Assembly: GCF_014836715.1 (NCBI RefSeq)
Contig: NZ_JACSQI010000001.1
Coordinates: forward strand, 440,167-504,166
Source: Escherichia whittamii
Lineage (GTDB): Bacteria; Pseudomonadota; Gammaproteobacteria; Enterobacterales; Enterobacteriaceae
DNA: 64,000 nucleotides
Reading direction: 5' to 3'
In this document: in pieces, positions 34,306-44,673 of the stretch
Layout: every line of letters begins with the position of its first letter
How positions within the stretch are numbered: the first letter of the stretch is position 1
Notes under the pieces: generated by a model
What the model saw: the letters and a program-made list of their open reading frames with translations, nothing else
Databases searched by the model: none
What the model was told of the DNA's origin: nothing
Program-made: the position numbers and the translations under genes

Positions 34306-34670
34306 GAAAATCCTGGGTTGATTCATTCACGGGAATTCTGAGTGTTGAGTTTTTGTATATTTTTATTGGTATAATATGTTGCAGCAATTTATTTGCTGCA
34401 TAATTTTTATCACATTAACTTAACCATCAACTTTCTCGCAACTCATTGTAAACATTGAATGTTTATCTTTTCATGATATCAACCTGCGATCCTCATGTGT
34501 TAATAAAAAACCTCAAGTTCTCACTTACAGAAACTTTTGTGTTATTTCACCTAATCTTTAGGATTAATCCCTTTTTCGTGAGTAATCTTATCGCCAGTTT
34601 GGTCTGGTCAGTAAATAGTTATACATCATGACCCGGACTCCAAATTCTAAAATGAAATTAGGAGAAGAGC
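34306..34670 (+). promoter_or_regulatory. cadC terminator and cadBA promoter region
   Basis: 365 bp without a gene. TGCAGCAA / TTGCTGCA (34380-34400) followed by a T-rich run is a likely cadC terminator. The rest is very AT-rich, fitting the known H-NS silencing and the CadC binding sites Cad1 and Cad2 of the Pcad promoter; I cannot place those sites exactly by eye. Confidence 0.6.
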
Positions 34671-36005
34671 ATGAGTTCTGCCAAGAAGATCGGGCTATTT
34701 GCCTGTACCGGTGTTGTTGCCGGTAATATGATGGGGAGCGGTATTGCATTATTACCTGCGAACCTTGCAAGTATCGGTGGTATTGCTATCTGGGGTTGGA
34801 TCATCTCTATTATTGGTGCAATGTCGCTGGCTTACGTATATGCCCGACTGGCAACAAAAAACCCGCAACAAGGTGGCCCAATTGCTTATGCTGGAGAAAT
34901 TTCCCCTGCATTTGGTTTTCAGACAGGTGTTCTTTATTACCATGCTAACTGGATTGGTAACCTGGCGATTGGTATTACCGCTGTATCTTATCTTTCCACC
35001 TTCTTCCCGGTATTAAATGATCCTGTTCCGGCAGGTATCGCCTGTATTGCTATCGTCTGGGTATTTACCTTTGTAAATATGCTCGGCGGTACCTGGGTGA
35101 GCCGTTTAACCACTATTGGTCTGGTGCTGGTTCTTATTCCTGTGGTTATGACTGCTATTGTTGGCTGGCATTGGTTTGATGCTGCTACTTATGCAGCTAA
35201 CTGGAATACTGCGGGTACCACTGATGGTCATGCGATCATTAAAAGTATTCTGCTCTGCCTGTGGGCCTTCGTGGGTGTGGAATCCGCAGCTGTAAGTACT
35301 GGTATGGTTAAAAACCCGAAACGTACCGTTCCACTGGCAACCATGCTGGGTACTGGTTTAGCAGGTATTGTTTACATTGCTGCGACTCAGGTGCTTTCCG
35401 GTATGTATCCGTCTTCTGTAATGGCAGCTTCCGGTGCTCCGTTTGCAATCAGTGCTTCTACTATCCTGGGTAACTGGGCTGCGCCGCTGGTTTCTGCATT
35501 CACCGCCTTTGCGTGCCTGACTTCTCTGGGCTCCTGGATGATGCTGGTAGGCCAGGCAGGTGTACGTGCCGCTAACGACGGTAACTTCCCGAAAGTTTAT
35601 GGTGAAGTCGATAGCAACGGTATTCCGAAAAAAGGTCTGCTGCTGGCTGCAGTGAAAATGACTGCTCTGATGATCCTCATCACTCTGATGAACTCTGCCG
35701 GTGGTAAAGCATCTGACCTGTTCGGTGAACTGACCGGTATCGCAGTACTGCTGACTATGCTGCCGTACTTCTACTCTTGCGTTGACCTGATTCGTTTTGA
35801 AGGCGTTAACATCCGCAACTTTGTCAGCCTGATCTGCTCTGTACTGGGTTGCGTGTTCTGCTTCATCGCTCTGATGGGCGCAAGCTCCTTCGAGCTGGCA
35901 GGCACCTTCATCGTCAGCCTGATTATCCTGATGTTCTACGCTCGCAAAATGCACGAGCGCCAGAGCAACTCAATGGATAACCACACAGCGTCTAACGCAC
36001 ATTAA
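34671..36005 (+). CDS. cadB: Lysine:cadaverine antiporter CadB
   Basis: An APC-superfamily antiporter that imports lysine and exports cadaverine under acid stress. The 444-aa protein has 12 membrane helices, helix-1 motif GNMMGSGIALLPANLA and helix-6 WAFVGVESAAVSTGMV. It is paralogous to AdiC in this window, which shares the same motifs. TAGGAGAAG precedes the ATG. It is the first gene of cadBA. Confidence 0.97.
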   Translation: MSSAKKIGLFACTGVVAGNMMGSGIALLPANLASIGGIAIWGWIISIIGAMSLAYVYARLATKNPQQGGPIAYAGEISPAFGFQTGVLYYHANWIGNLAIGITAVSYLSTFFPVLNDPVPAGIACIAIVWVFTFVNMLGGTWVSRLTTIGLVLVLIPVVMTAIVGWHWFDAATYAANWNTAGTTDGHAIIKSILLCLWAFVGVESAAVSTGMVKNPKRTVPLATMLGTGLAGIVYIAATQVLSGMYPSSVMAASGAPFAISASTILGNWAAPLVSAFTAFACLTSLGSWMMLVGQAGVRAANDGNFPKVYGEVDSNGIPKKGLLLAAVKMTALMILITLMNSAGGKASDLFGELTGIAVLLTMLPYFYSCVDLIRFEGVNIRNFVSLICSVLGCVFCFIALMGASSFELAGTFIVSLIILMFYARKMHERQSNSMDNHTASNAH

Positions 36006-36022
36006 TTAAAAGTATTTTCCGA

Positions 36023-36068
36023 GGCTCCTCCTTTCATTTTGTCCCATGTGTTGGGAGGGGCCTTTTTT
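36023..36068 (+). terminator. Hairpin between cadB and cadA
   Basis: GGCTCCTCC (36023-36031) can pair with GGAGGGGCC (36054-36062) with one G-U pair, followed by TTTTTT. Its place inside the operon suggests partial termination or mRNA processing that lets cadA and cadB levels differ. Confidence 0.65.
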
Positions 36069-36084
36069 ACCTGGAGATATGACT

Positions 36085-38232
36085 ATGAACGTTATTGCAA
36101 TATTGAATCACATGGGGGTTTATTTTAAAGAAGAACCCATCCGTGAACTTCATCGCGCGCTTGAACGTCTGAACTTCCAGATTGTTTACCCGAACGACCG
36201 TGACGACTTATTAAAACTGATCGAAAACAATGCGCGTCTGTGCGGTGTTATTTTTGACTGGGATAAATATAATCTCGAGTTGTGCGAAGAAATTAGCAAA
36301 ATGAACGAGAACCTGCCGTTGTACGCGTTCGCTAATACTTATTCCACACTCGATGTAAGCCTGAACGATCTGCGTTTACAGATTAGCTTCTTTGAATATG
36401 CGCTGGGTGCTGCTGATGATATTGCTAACAAGATCAAGCAGACCACTGACGAATATATCAACACTATTCTGCCTCCGCTGACCAAAGCACTGTTTAAATA
36501 TGTTCGTGAAGGTAAATATACTTTCTGTACTCCTGGTCACATGGGCGGTACCGCATTCCAGAAAAGCCCGGTAGGTAGCCTGTTCTATGATTTCTTTGGT
36601 CCGAACACCATGAAATCTGATATTTCCATTTCAGTATCTGAACTGGGTTCCCTGCTGGATCACAGCGGTCCACACAAAGAAGCAGAACAGTATATCGCTC
36701 GCGTCTTTAACGCAGACCGCAGCTACATGGTGACCAACGGTACTTCCACTGCGAACAAGATTGTTGGTATGTACTCTGCTCCGGCAGGCAGCACTATCCT
36801 GATTGACCGTAACTGCCACAAATCGCTGACCCATCTGATGATGATGAGCGATGTTACGCCAATCTATTTCCGCCCGACCCGTAACGCTTACGGTATTCTT
36901 GGTGGTATCCCACAGAGTGAATTCCAGCACGCAACCATTGCTAAACGCGTTAAAGAAACACCAAACGCAACCTGGCCGGTACATGCCGTAATTACCAACT
37001 CTACCTATGATGGTCTGCTGTACAACACCGACTTCATTAAGAAAACGCTGGATGTGAAATCCATCCACTTTGACTCCGCGTGGGTGCCTTACACCAACTT
37101 CTCACCGATTTACGAAGGTAAATGCGGTATGAGCGGTGGCCGTGTAGAAGGGAAAGTGATTTACGAAACCCAGTCCACTCACAAACTGCTGGCGGCGTTC
37201 TCTCAGGCTTCCATGATCCACGTTAAAGGTGACGTAAACGAAGAAACCTTTAACGAAGCCTACATGATGCACACCACCACTTCTCCGCACTACGGTATCG
37301 TGGCGTCCACTGAAACCGCTGCGGCGATGATGAAAGGTAATGCCGGTAAACGTCTGATCGACGGTTCCATTGAACGTGCGATCAAGTTCCGTAAAGAGAT
37401 CAAACGTCTGAGAACGGAATCTGATGGCTGGTTCTTTGATGTATGGCAGCCGGATCATATCGATACTACTGAATGCTGGCCGCTGCGTTCTGACAGCACC
37501 TGGCACGGCTTCAAAAACATCGATAACGAGCACATGTATCTTGACCCGATCAAAGTCACTCTGCTGACTCCGGGGATGGAAAAAGACGGCACCATGAGCG
37601 ACTTCGGTATTCCGGCCAGCATCGTGGCGAAATACCTCGACGAACATGGCATCGTTGTTGAGAAAACCGGTCCGTATAACCTGCTGTTCCTGTTCAGCAT
37701 CGGTATCGATAAGACCAAAGCACTGAGCCTGCTGCGTGCTCTGACTGACTTCAAACGTGCGTTCGACCTGAACCTGCGTGTGAAAAACATGCTGCCGTCT
37801 CTGTATCGTGAAGACCCTGAATTCTATGAAAACATGCGTATTCAGGAACTGGCTCAGAATATCCACAAACTGATTGTTCACCACAATCTGCCGGATCTGA
37901 TGTATCGCGCATTTGAAGTCCTGCCGACTATGGTAATGACTCCGTATGCTGCGTTCCAGAAAGAGCTGCACGGTATGACCGAAGAAGTTTACATCGACGA
38001 AATGGTAGGTCGTATTAACGCCAATATGATCCTTCCGTATCCGCCGGGAGTTCCTCTGGTAATGCCGGGTGAAATGATCACCGAAGAAAGCCGCCCTGTT
38101 CTGGAGTTCCTGCAGATGCTGTGTGAAATCGGCGCTCACTATCCGGGCTTTGAAACCGATATTCACGGTGCATACCGTCAGGCTGATGGCCGCTATACCG
38201 TTAAGGTATTGAAAGAAGAAAGCAAAAAATAA
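36085..38232 (+). CDS. cadA: Inducible lysine decarboxylase CadA (LdcI)
   Basis: A PLP enzyme that converts lysine to cadaverine and consumes a proton; it forms decamers that bind ppGpp and RavA. The 715-aa protein has an N-terminal wing domain (about 1-130), the PLP core with STHKLL (Lys367 binds PLP) and a C-terminal domain. The ATG at 36085 follows CTGGAGATATGACT and gives the K-12 length; an upstream in-frame start would add 13 residues. It is paralogous to AdiA in this window. Confidence 0.98.
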   Translation: MNVIAILNHMGVYFKEEPIRELHRALERLNFQIVYPNDRDDLLKLIENNARLCGVIFDWDKYNLELCEEISKMNENLPLYAFANTYSTLDVSLNDLRLQISFFEYALGAADDIANKIKQTTDEYINTILPPLTKALFKYVREGKYTFCTPGHMGGTAFQKSPVGSLFYDFFGPNTMKSDISISVSELGSLLDHSGPHKEAEQYIARVFNADRSYMVTNGTSTANKIVGMYSAPAGSTILIDRNCHKSLTHLMMMSDVTPIYFRPTRNAYGILGGIPQSEFQHATIAKRVKETPNATWPVHAVITNSTYDGLLYNTDFIKKTLDVKSIHFDSAWVPYTNFSPIYEGKCGMSGGRVEGKVIYETQSTHKLLAAFSQASMIHVKGDVNEETFNEAYMMHTTTSPHYGIVASTETAAAMMKGNAGKRLIDGSIERAIKFRKEIKRLRTESDGWFFDVWQPDHIDTTECWPLRSDSTWHGFKNIDNEHMYLDPIKVTLLTPGMEKDGTMSDFGIPASIVAKYLDEHGIVVEKTGPYNLLFLFSIGIDKTKALSLLRALTDFKRAFDLNLRVKNMLPSLYREDPEFYENMRIQELAQNIHKLIVHHNLPDLMYRAFEVLPTMVMTPYAAFQKELHGMTEEVYIDEMVGRINANMILPYPPGVPLVMPGEMITEESRPVLEFLQMLCEIGAHYPGFETDIHGAYRQADGRYTVKVLKEESKK

Positions 38233-38243
38233 TTAGCTCGTAC

Positions 38244-38274
38244 AAGGGAAGTGGCTTGCCACTTCCCTTTTTTG
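38244..38274 (+). terminator. cadBA terminator
   Basis: A perfect 12-bp stem AAGGGAAGTGGC / GCCACTTCCCTT with a 2-nt loop and a T run. Confidence 0.93.
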
Positions 38275-38290
38275 CTCATAAGGAGGACAC

Positions 38291-39748
38291 ATGAAAACAC
38301 CCTCACAGCCGCGCGCGATATACTATATCGTGGCGATCCAGATCTGGGAGTACTTCAGTTTTTACGGCATGCGTGCCTTACTCATTCTCTATCTCACCCA
38401 TCAGCTTGGTTTTGATGATAACCATGCCATCAGCCTGTTCAGCGCATATGCTTCTCTGGTTTACGTTACCCCTATTCTCGGCGGCTGGCTTGCCGACCGC
38501 CTGCTCGGCAACCGCACTGCAGTGATTGCCGGCGCGCTGTTAATGACCCTTGGTCATGTGGTGCTGGGCATTGATACAAATTCAACCTTTAGCCTGTATC
38601 TGGCGCTGGCAATCATTATTTGTGGCTACGGTTTATTCAAATCAAACATCAGCTGTTTACTTGGCGAGCTCTACGACGAGAACGATCATCGACGTGATGG
38701 CGGTTTTTCGCTGCTGTATGCCGCGGGCAATATCGGTTCTATCGCAGCCCCCATCGCCTGCGGCCTGGCTGCACAGTGGTATGGATGGCATGTTGGCTTT
38801 GCCCTTGCGGGTGGCGGCATGTTTATCGGCTTGTTGATTTTCTTAAGTGGTCATCGTCATTTCCAGTCCACGCGTAGTATGGATAAAAAAGCGCTCACTA
38901 ATGTGAAGTTTGCCTTACCGGTATGGGGCTGGTTGGTGGTGATGCTCTGTTTAGCTCCAGTATTTTTTACCCTGTTGCTGGAGAACAACTGGTCCGGATA
39001 TTTGCTGGCGATCGTTTGCCTTATTGCTGCACAAATCATTGCCCGCATGATGATCAAATTCCCCGAACACCGTCGTGCTCTTTGGCAAATTGTATTGCTG
39101 ATGTTTGTCGGGACGTTGTTCTGGGTACTGGCACAACAGGGCGGCAGTACCATCAGCTTGTTTATCGATCGCTTTGTGAATCGTCAGGCATTCAATATTG
39201 AAGTACCTACTGCGCTATTCCAGTCGGTGAATGCAATTGCGGTGATGCTCGCTGGGGTTGTACTTGCCTGGCTGGCATCGCCAGATAACCACGGCAACTC
39301 AACGTTACGTGTCTGGCTGAAGTTTGCCTTTGGCTTACTGTTGATGGCTTGTGGCTTTATGTTACTGGCATTTGATGCCCGACATGCAGCGGCTGGCGGC
39401 CAGGCGTCAATGGGCGTGATGATATCCGGGCTGGCGCTAATGGGCTTTGCCGAACTCTTTATTGACCCAGTGGCGATTGCGCAAATCACGCGTCTGAAAA
39501 TGTCTGGCGTATTAACCGGTATTTATATGCTGGCAACAGGCGCGGTCGCCAACTGGCTGGCGGGCGTAGTGGCACAACAGACGACAGAGTCGCAAATTAG
39601 CGGTATGGCAATTGCAGCTTACCAGCGATTCTTTTCTCAGATGGGAGAGTGGACGTTGGCTTGTGTCGCGATCATCGTGGTATTGGCCTTTGCTACCCGA
39701 TTTCTGTTTAGCACGCCGACTAATATGATACAGGAGAGTAACGATTAA
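38291..39748 (+). CDS. dtpC: Dipeptide/tripeptide permease DtpC
   Basis: A proton-dependent oligopeptide (POT/PTR2) transporter, formerly YjdL, that prefers lysine-containing dipeptides. The 485-aa protein has about 14 membrane helices. The family motif [13 protein letters not shown] is in helix 1, where POT carriers usually have ExxERFxYY; Tyr/Phe changes here fit the DtpC/DtpD branch. It is next to cadBA and lysU, a grouping around lysine. TAAGGAGGA precedes the ATG. Confidence 0.95.
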   Translation: MKTPSQPRAIYYIVAIQIWEYFSFYGMRALLILYLTHQLGFDDNHAISLFSAYASLVYVTPILGGWLADRLLGNRTAVIAGALLMTLGHVVLGIDTNSTFSLYLALAIIICGYGLFKSNISCLLGELYDENDHRRDGGFSLLYAAGNIGSIAAPIACGLAAQWYGWHVGFALAGGGMFIGLLIFLSGHRHFQSTRSMDKKALTNVKFALPVWGWLVVMLCLAPVFFTLLLENNWSGYLLAIVCLIAAQIIARMMIKFPEHRRALWQIVLLMFVGTLFWVLAQQGGSTISLFIDRFVNRQAFNIEVPTALFQSVNAIAVMLAGVVLAWLASPDNHGNSTLRVWLKFAFGLLLMACGFMLLAFDARHAAAGGQASMGVMISGLALMGFAELFIDPVAIAQITRLKMSGVLTGIYMLATGAVANWLAGVVAQQTTESQISGMAIAAYQRFFSQMGEWTLACVAIIVVLAFATRFLFSTPTNMIQESND

Positions 39749-39984
39749 CCATTGCAAAAACAATCAGTTATGAATTTATTGATTTTCAGTTTATCACACT
39801 AGTAAATACATGTTTACAAGTCATTTAAACCACATTAATGATTATTTATTAGTGATATCAACTTGAGATGAGCGTTGGTTAAGATAAGATGAACTGAGTT
39901 ACAAAGAGTCGAGGCAGATAATACAGTGTACCGATCTGCCTCTTTATCTACGCTAAATTGAAAGCTGGATTTAGAGGAACCAAA
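39749..39984 (+). promoter_or_regulatory. dtpC-lysU intergenic region (lysU promoter)
   Basis: 236 bp without a gene, AT-rich. lysU is repressed by Lrp and induced by heat or leucine in K-12, and A/T-rich Lrp-type sequence is present, but I cannot assign sites. AGAGGAAC is the ribosome site. Confidence 0.5.
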
Positions 39985-41502
39985 ATGTCTGAACAAGAAA
40001 CACGAGGAGCCAATGAGGCTATTGATTTTAACGATGAATTGAGAAATCGTCGCGAAAAACTGGCAGCACTGCGTCAACAAGGAGTGGCGTTTCCCAATGA
40101 TTTTCGCCGCGACCATACCTCTGACCAGTTGCACGAAGAGTTCGATGCGAAGGATAGCCAGGAACTGGAATCCTTAAACATTGAAGTCTCGGTTGCTGGA
40201 CGAATGATGACCCGTCGTATCATGGGGAAAGCCTCCTTTGTAACGTTGCAGGATGTCGGTGGCCGTATTCAACTGTACGTTGCACGAGATAGCCTGCCAG
40301 AAGGTGTTTATAACGATCAGTTTAAAAAATGGGACCTGGGTGACATTATCGGTGCCCGCGGTACGCTGTTTAAGACGCAAACTGGTGAACTTTCCATTCA
40401 CTGTACTGAGTTACGCCTGCTGACCAAAGCACTACGTCCTTTACCAGATAAATTCCATGGTTTGCAGGATCAGGAAGTCCGTTATCGTCAACGTTATCTC
40501 GACCTAATCGCTAACGATAAATCACGTCAAACTTTTGTTGTCCGTTCAAAAATTCTGGCCGCTATCCGCAAATTCATGGTTGCTCGTGGGTTTATGGAAG
40601 TAGAAACCCCGATGATGCAGGTAATCCCCGGTGGGGCATCTGCTCGTCCGTTTATCACTCATCACAATGCCCTTGATTTGGATATGTACCTGCGTATTGC
40701 GCCGGAGCTGTATCTGAAACGTCTGGTTGTTGGTGGTTTTGAGCGGGTATTCGAAATCAACCGTAACTTCCGTAATGAAGGTATTTCTGTACGTCATAAT
40801 CCTGAGTTCACGATGATGGAGCTTTACATGGCGTATGCGGATTATCACGACTTGATTGAGCTTACAGAGTCGCTGTTCCGTACCCTGGCACAGGATGTAC
40901 TGGGTACCACTAAAGTCACTTACGGTGAGCATGTGTTTGATTTCGGCAAGCCGTTTGAAAAACTCACCATGCGCGAAGCAATCAAAAAATATCGTCCAGA
41001 AACCGATATGGCCGACCTGGATAATTTTGATGCCGCTAAAGCATTAGCTGAATCTATCGGTATTACAGTAGAGAAAAGCTGGGGGCTGGGACGTATTGTC
41101 ACCGAAATCTTTGATGAAGTGGCAGAAGCACATCTGATTCAGCCAACCTTTATTACTGAGTATCCGGCAGAAGTGTCACCGCTGGCACGCCGTAATGATG
41201 TTAACCCGGAAATCACCGACCGTTTTGAATTCTTCATCGGTGGTCGTGAAATCGGTAATGGTTTTAGCGAATTAAACGACGCAGAAGATCAGGCTGAACG
41301 TTTCCAGGAACAGGTTAACGCTAAAGCTGCAGGTGACGACGAAGCTATGTTCTATGACGAAGATTACGTGACTGCGCTGGAATATGGTCTGCCGCCAACC
41401 GCTGGTCTGGGTATTGGTATCGACCGAATGATTATGCTGTTTACTAACAGTCATACTATTCGCGACGTTATTCTCTTCCCGGCGATGCGTCCACAGAAAT
41501 AA
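39985..41502 (+). CDS. lysU: Lysyl-tRNA synthetase, inducible form LysU
   Basis: A class II synthetase that charges tRNA-Lys and also makes Ap4A; it is the heat-inducible paralogue of LysS. The 505-aa protein has an N-terminal OB-fold anticodon domain (about 65-145) and the catalytic domain with motif 1 [11 protein letters not shown], motif 2 [18 protein letters not shown] and motif 3 [13 protein letters not shown]. EpmA at 8789-9766 is a shortened relative. The ATG at 39985 gives the K-12 length. A terminator hairpin follows. Confidence 0.97.
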   Translation: MSEQETRGANEAIDFNDELRNRREKLAALRQQGVAFPNDFRRDHTSDQLHEEFDAKDSQELESLNIEVSVAGRMMTRRIMGKASFVTLQDVGGRIQLYVARDSLPEGVYNDQFKKWDLGDIIGARGTLFKTQTGELSIHCTELRLLTKALRPLPDKFHGLQDQEVRYRQRYLDLIANDKSRQTFVVRSKILAAIRKFMVARGFMEVETPMMQVIPGGASARPFITHHNALDLDMYLRIAPELYLKRLVVGGFERVFEINRNFRNEGISVRHNPEFTMMELYMAYADYHDLIELTESLFRTLAQDVLGTTKVTYGEHVFDFGKPFEKLTMREAIKKYRPETDMADLDNFDAAKALAESIGITVEKSWGLGRIVTEIFDEVAEAHLIQPTFITEYPAEVSPLARRNDVNPEITDRFEFFIGGREIGNGFSELNDAEDQAERFQEQVNAKAAGDDEAMFYDEDYVTALEYGLPPTAGLGIGIDRMIMLFTNSHTIRDVILFPAMRPQK

Positions 41503-41515
41503 GTTTCACTTTAAT

Positions 41516-41545
41516 GAACGAAGCAGCCAGGCGACTGCTTCGTTC
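41516..41545 (+). terminator. lysU terminator hairpin
   Basis: GAACGAAGCAG pairs with CTGCTTCGTTC (11 bp, 8-nt loop) just after the lysU stop. The following sequence (GTCGTT) is only weakly T-rich. Confidence 0.65.
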
Positions 41546-41620
41546 GTCGTTCCGCAAATCCAGTTTTGAGGAGAGACGCTTCGTTTCAAGATAACCAGCG
41601 GGTCCACTCAACCACAGCTC

Positions 41621-41794
41621 CTAAAAAAGAGAAAAAAGTAATGCCACAGGCAGACTCATTGGCCAGGTTATGCCTACCAGGAATGCACTAAGTAAACGAA
41701 TATGTGTTTTCTCATGCGAGATAAACCAGATAATGACAAAGGATATGTTCACACCAATCACATAAAAAATTAATATTTTAGAGAATAGTGTCAT
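41621..41794 (-). CDS. ghoT: GhoT membrane toxin of a type V toxin-antitoxin pair
   Basis: A 57-aa inner-membrane peptide that damages membrane potential and makes ghost cells when its mRNA is not cut by GhoS. Two hydrophobic helices (about 6-25 and 35-55) are separated by a basic loop SHEKTHIR. It differs from K-12, as I recall it, at residue 2 (Thr for Ala). The frame was found by reading the minus strand downstream of ghoS; ATG at 41794, TAG at 41621. Confidence 0.93.
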   Translation of the reverse strand: MTLFSKILIFYVIGVNISFVIIWFISHEKTHIRLLSAFLVGITWPMSLPVALLFSLF

Positions 41795-41820
41795 TTTGAA
41801 TATCTTCTTATCCTTCCCAT

Positions 41821-42117
41821 CTATTTGTAAAACTGACGAAAATAGTCGTCGACTATCATAATGTTGAGGTCAAAATCAATATCCGGTAAGTCTAAGCATT
41901 TGAGCCTGATTAAATCTTCAATTTCACTTGCGGCTAATGATGTCGTTATTGCGAAAGAATTTTCATTCAATTGTCGTGGTATTCCGTACTCATCAGCCAC
42001 TATAGAGGAAAAATTCATATCATACATCAATGATCTTAACCTTAAGAAAACTGAGGAATAAGATGATGGATAATCAAAAGAAACAACATAAGTATTGAAC
42101 TTTTTTTTACCTTCCAT
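41821..42117 (-). CDS. ghoS: GhoS antitoxin endoribonuclease
   Basis: A 98-aa ferredoxin-like RNase that cuts the ghoT mRNA and so keeps the toxin off. It is the founding type V antitoxin. The length and nearly the whole sequence equal K-12. It lies 26 bp upstream of ghoT on the same strand; MqsR toxin is reported to cleave ghoS mRNA preferentially. The 230-bp gap upstream (42118-42347) holds only short chance frames. Confidence 0.94.
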   Translation of the reverse strand: MEGKKKFNTYVVSFDYPSSYSSVFLRLRSLMYDMNFSSIVADEYGIPRQLNENSFAITTSLAASEIEDLIRLKCLDLPDIDFDLNIMIVDDYFRQFYK

Positions 42118-42347
42118 AATATGACTCCTATCAATATTAAATGCCCTGGGGATGCAAAATTTATTAACCCCGATTGTTCCTTCTCATTCATATAGGAGAT
42201 ATTCTTTTTTTTGCTCAGTAGAGGGGATGATTTGGGACAAAAAAACGCTCTCTCTGACCATTCTTTGTGCATCCCCCTACCCTTCAGATACTCCCATGCA
42301 TCACACCACGGAGCGCATAAAAAATATCGTTACTCCGTACTCTCCCA

Positions 42348-42620
42348 TCAACTGCGAATATCATCATACTCACGCGTTTTATCAAATTCATGTTTCGCAA
42401 ACGGGCATAGTGGGATAATTTTTCGTTTTTCACGGCGCATTTTTTCCACGACTTTCGCCACCAGTTGTTTACCAATCCCTTGTCCTTTCAGGCTTTCATC
42501 GACATCGGTATGTTCGATAATCGCTAAATTCTCTCCGGTCGGCACAAAGACAATTTCAGCGATTTGCTTGCCCTGTTCGTCATTGATGTAAAATTTATTG
42601 TGGCCTTCACGTATTTCCAT
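42348..42620 (-). CDS. yjdJ: GNAT-like acetyltransferase domain protein YjdJ
   Basis: A 90-aa small protein with a minimal GNAT fold of the YjdJ type (GCN5-related). The acetyl-CoA loop [13 protein letters not shown] is clear. The substrate is unknown. It lies 11 bp downstream of yjdI on the same strand, so they form a two-gene operon. Confidence 0.92.
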   Translation of the reverse strand: MEIREGHNKFYINDEQGKQIAEIVFVPTGENLAIIEHTDVDESLKGQGIGKQLVAKVVEKMRREKRKIIPLCPFAKHEFDKTREYDDIRS

Positions 42621-42631
42621 TTTTCCCTCAC

Positions 42632-42862
42632 TTATTTATGACGATATTTCAGCGCGCCGCTCGGGCACGTATCAATCACTTTCACTACAGTGGCAACGTC
42701 GACTTCATCCGGCATGATCCACGGCTTACGTTTGAGATTAAATAACTTGCCGTTGCCACGTACGCAATTGCCGGAATGCTGACATATTGCAGAGTTAAAA
42801 TAGACATCAATCTTTTCGCCGGTATAGCAGCGATAACCGGTATCCACTAGCTCTTGATCCAT
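42632..42862 (-). CDS. yjdI: Small iron-sulfur-type protein YjdI
   Basis: A 76-aa protein of the divergent mono-cluster ferredoxin (Fer4_19) type: cysteines are found in [17 protein letters not shown] and [10 protein letters not shown]. The role is unknown. The ATG at 42862 gives the K-12 length; the frame is open for 19 more codons upstream with an unlikely start. It is cotranscribed with yjdJ and divergent from dcuS. Confidence 0.92.
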   Translation of the reverse strand: MDQELVDTGYRCYTGEKIDVYFNSAICQHSGNCVRGNGKLFNLKRKPWIMPDEVDVATVVKVIDTCPSGALKYRHK

Positions 42863-43041
42863 AAACAACCCTCCATCCTGAGTATGATTTTCGCTATAAG
42901 CATAGCCCGGAATCTTCATACAGCACTGGCTGTTTCAGTTGTCAGAGCCTCTTCCCCTATATAGCCAATCATTCTTACTCCCTTTGAATTACCCGCCTCA
43001 TCAGGGATAATGCTTAAGAAATTTGTCACACAAGGAAGCTG

Positions 43042-44673
43042 ATGAGACATTCATTGCCCTACCGCATGCTACGCAAACGTCCGATGAAGTTGAGTACCAC
43101 AGTGATCTTAATGGTCAGCGCGGTGCTGTTCTCGGTGCTGTTGGTGGTGCATCTGATTTACTTCTCGCAAATCAGTGACATGACGCGTGACGGACTGGCC
43201 AACAAGGCGCTGGCTGTAGCGCGTACCCTTGCCGATTCGCCGGAAATCCGTCAGGGCTTGCAGAAAAAACCGCAGGACAGCGATATCCAGGCCATCGCGG
43301 AAGCCGTGCGCAAACGTAACGATCTGCTGTTTATTGTCGTTACCGATATGCAAAGCCTTCGCTACTCGCACCCTGAACCCCAGCGTATTGGTCAGCCATT
43401 TAAAGGTGATGACATCCTTAAAGCGCTGAATGGCGAAGAAAATGTTGCTATCAATCGCGGCTTTCTCGCGCAGGCCTTGCGCGTATTTACCCCCATCTAT
43501 GATGAAAATGATAAACAGATTGGCGTAGTGGCGATCGGCCTTGAATTAAGCCGTGTGACCCAACAGATCAACGACAGTCGCTGGAGTATTATCTGGTCGG
43601 TGTTATTTGGCATGCTGGTAGGGCTCATCGGCACCTGCATTCTGGTTAAGGTGCTGAAAAAAATGCTTTTCGGTCTGGAACCCTACGAAATCTCCACCCT
43701 GTTTGAACAACGCCAGGCTATGTTGCAGTCAATAAAAGAAGGCGTTGTGGCCGTGGACGATCGCGGCGAAGTCACGCTAATCAACGATGCCGCGCAGGAG
43801 TTGCTTAACTACCACAAATCGCAGGATGACGAGAATCTCTCAACGCTAAGTCAGGCATGGTCACAGGTGGTGGATGTCTCGGCAGTGTTACGCAACGGTA
43901 CGTCGCGCCGTGACGAAGAGATTACCGTCAAAGATCGGCTATTACTGATCAACACCGTTCCGGTGCGCAGTAATGGCATTATCATCGGTGCCATTTCAAC
44001 CTTCAGAGACAAAACTGAAGTACGTAAACTGATGCAGCGACTCGATGGCCTGGTCAACTATGCTGACGCACTTCGTGAACGATCCCACGAATTTATGAAT
44101 AAATTGCACGTGATTCTCGGATTATTGCATCTGAAGAGTTATAAGCAGTTGGAAGATTACATTCTCAAAACAGCCAATAACTATCAGGAAGAGATTGGCT
44201 CTCTGCTGGGCAAGATCAAATCTCCGGTTATCGCTGGTTTTTTAATCAGCAAGATTAACCGCGCGACCGATTTAGGCCATACGTTGATTTTAAACAGCGA
44301 AAGCCAGTTGCCAGACAGCGGCAGTGAAGACCAGGTTGCGACGCTGATTACCACGCTGGGAAACCTGATAGAAAACGCACTAGAGGCATTAGGGCCGGAA
44401 CCCGGTGGCGAAATCAGCGTAACATTGCACTACCGCCACGGCTGGCTGCACTGTGAAGTTAACGATGATGGCCCGGGGATCGCCCCCGAAAAAATCGCTC
44501 ACATTTTTGACAAAGGTGTCTCGACTAAAGGAAGCGAACGAGGCGTCGGTTTAGCACTTGTCAAACAACAGGTAGAAAATCTCGGCGGCAGTATCGCCGT
44601 AGAATCGGAACCCGGGATTTTCACACAATTTTTTGTCCAGATACCCTGGGACGGGGAGAAGTCGAGCAAATGA
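43042..44673 (+). CDS. dcuS: Sensor histidine kinase DcuS (C4-dicarboxylates, citrate)
   Basis: A CitA-family membrane sensor that detects fumarate and other C4-dicarboxylates and phosphorylates DcuR. The 543-aa protein has membrane helix 1 (about 20-42), a periplasmic PAS domain (about 43-180), helix 2 (about 182-202), a cytoplasmic PAS domain (about 220-325), and the kinase with His349 in RSHEFMNKLH and ATP motifs NLIENALEAL, DDGPGI and GVGLALV. It overlaps dcuR by 4 nt. Confidence 0.97.
   Translation: MRHSLPYRMLRKRPMKLSTTVILMVSAVLFSVLLVVHLIYFSQISDMTRDGLANKALAVARTLADSPEIRQGLQKKPQDSDIQAIAEAVRKRNDLLFIVVTDMQSLRYSHPEPQRIGQPFKGDDILKALNGEENVAINRGFLAQALRVFTPIYDENDKQIGVVAIGLELSRVTQQINDSRWSIIWSVLFGMLVGLIGTCILVKVLKKMLFGLEPYEISTLFEQRQAMLQSIKEGVVAVDDRGEVTLINDAAQELLNYHKSQDDENLSTLSQAWSQVVDVSAVLRNGTSRRDEEITVKDRLLLINTVPVRSNGIIIGAISTFRDKTEVRKLMQRLDGLVNYADALRERSHEFMNKLHVILGLLHLKSYKQLEDYILKTANNYQEEIGSLLGKIKSPVIAGFLISKINRATDLGHTLILNSESQLPDSGSEDQVATLITTLGNLIENALEALGPEPGGEISVTLHYRHGWLHCEVNDDGPGIAPEKIAHIFDKGVSTKGSERGVGLALVKQQVENLGGSIAVESEPGIFTQFFVQIPWDGEKSSK

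Noticed and set aside
37102..38166. A 354-codon open frame opposite cadA
   Set aside because: Antisense shadow of cadA; no ribosome site, no recognisable domain.
42118..42347. Possible small genes upstream of ghoS
   Set aside because: The frames there lack plausible ribosome sites and overlap on both strands; the region is better read as leader and promoter.
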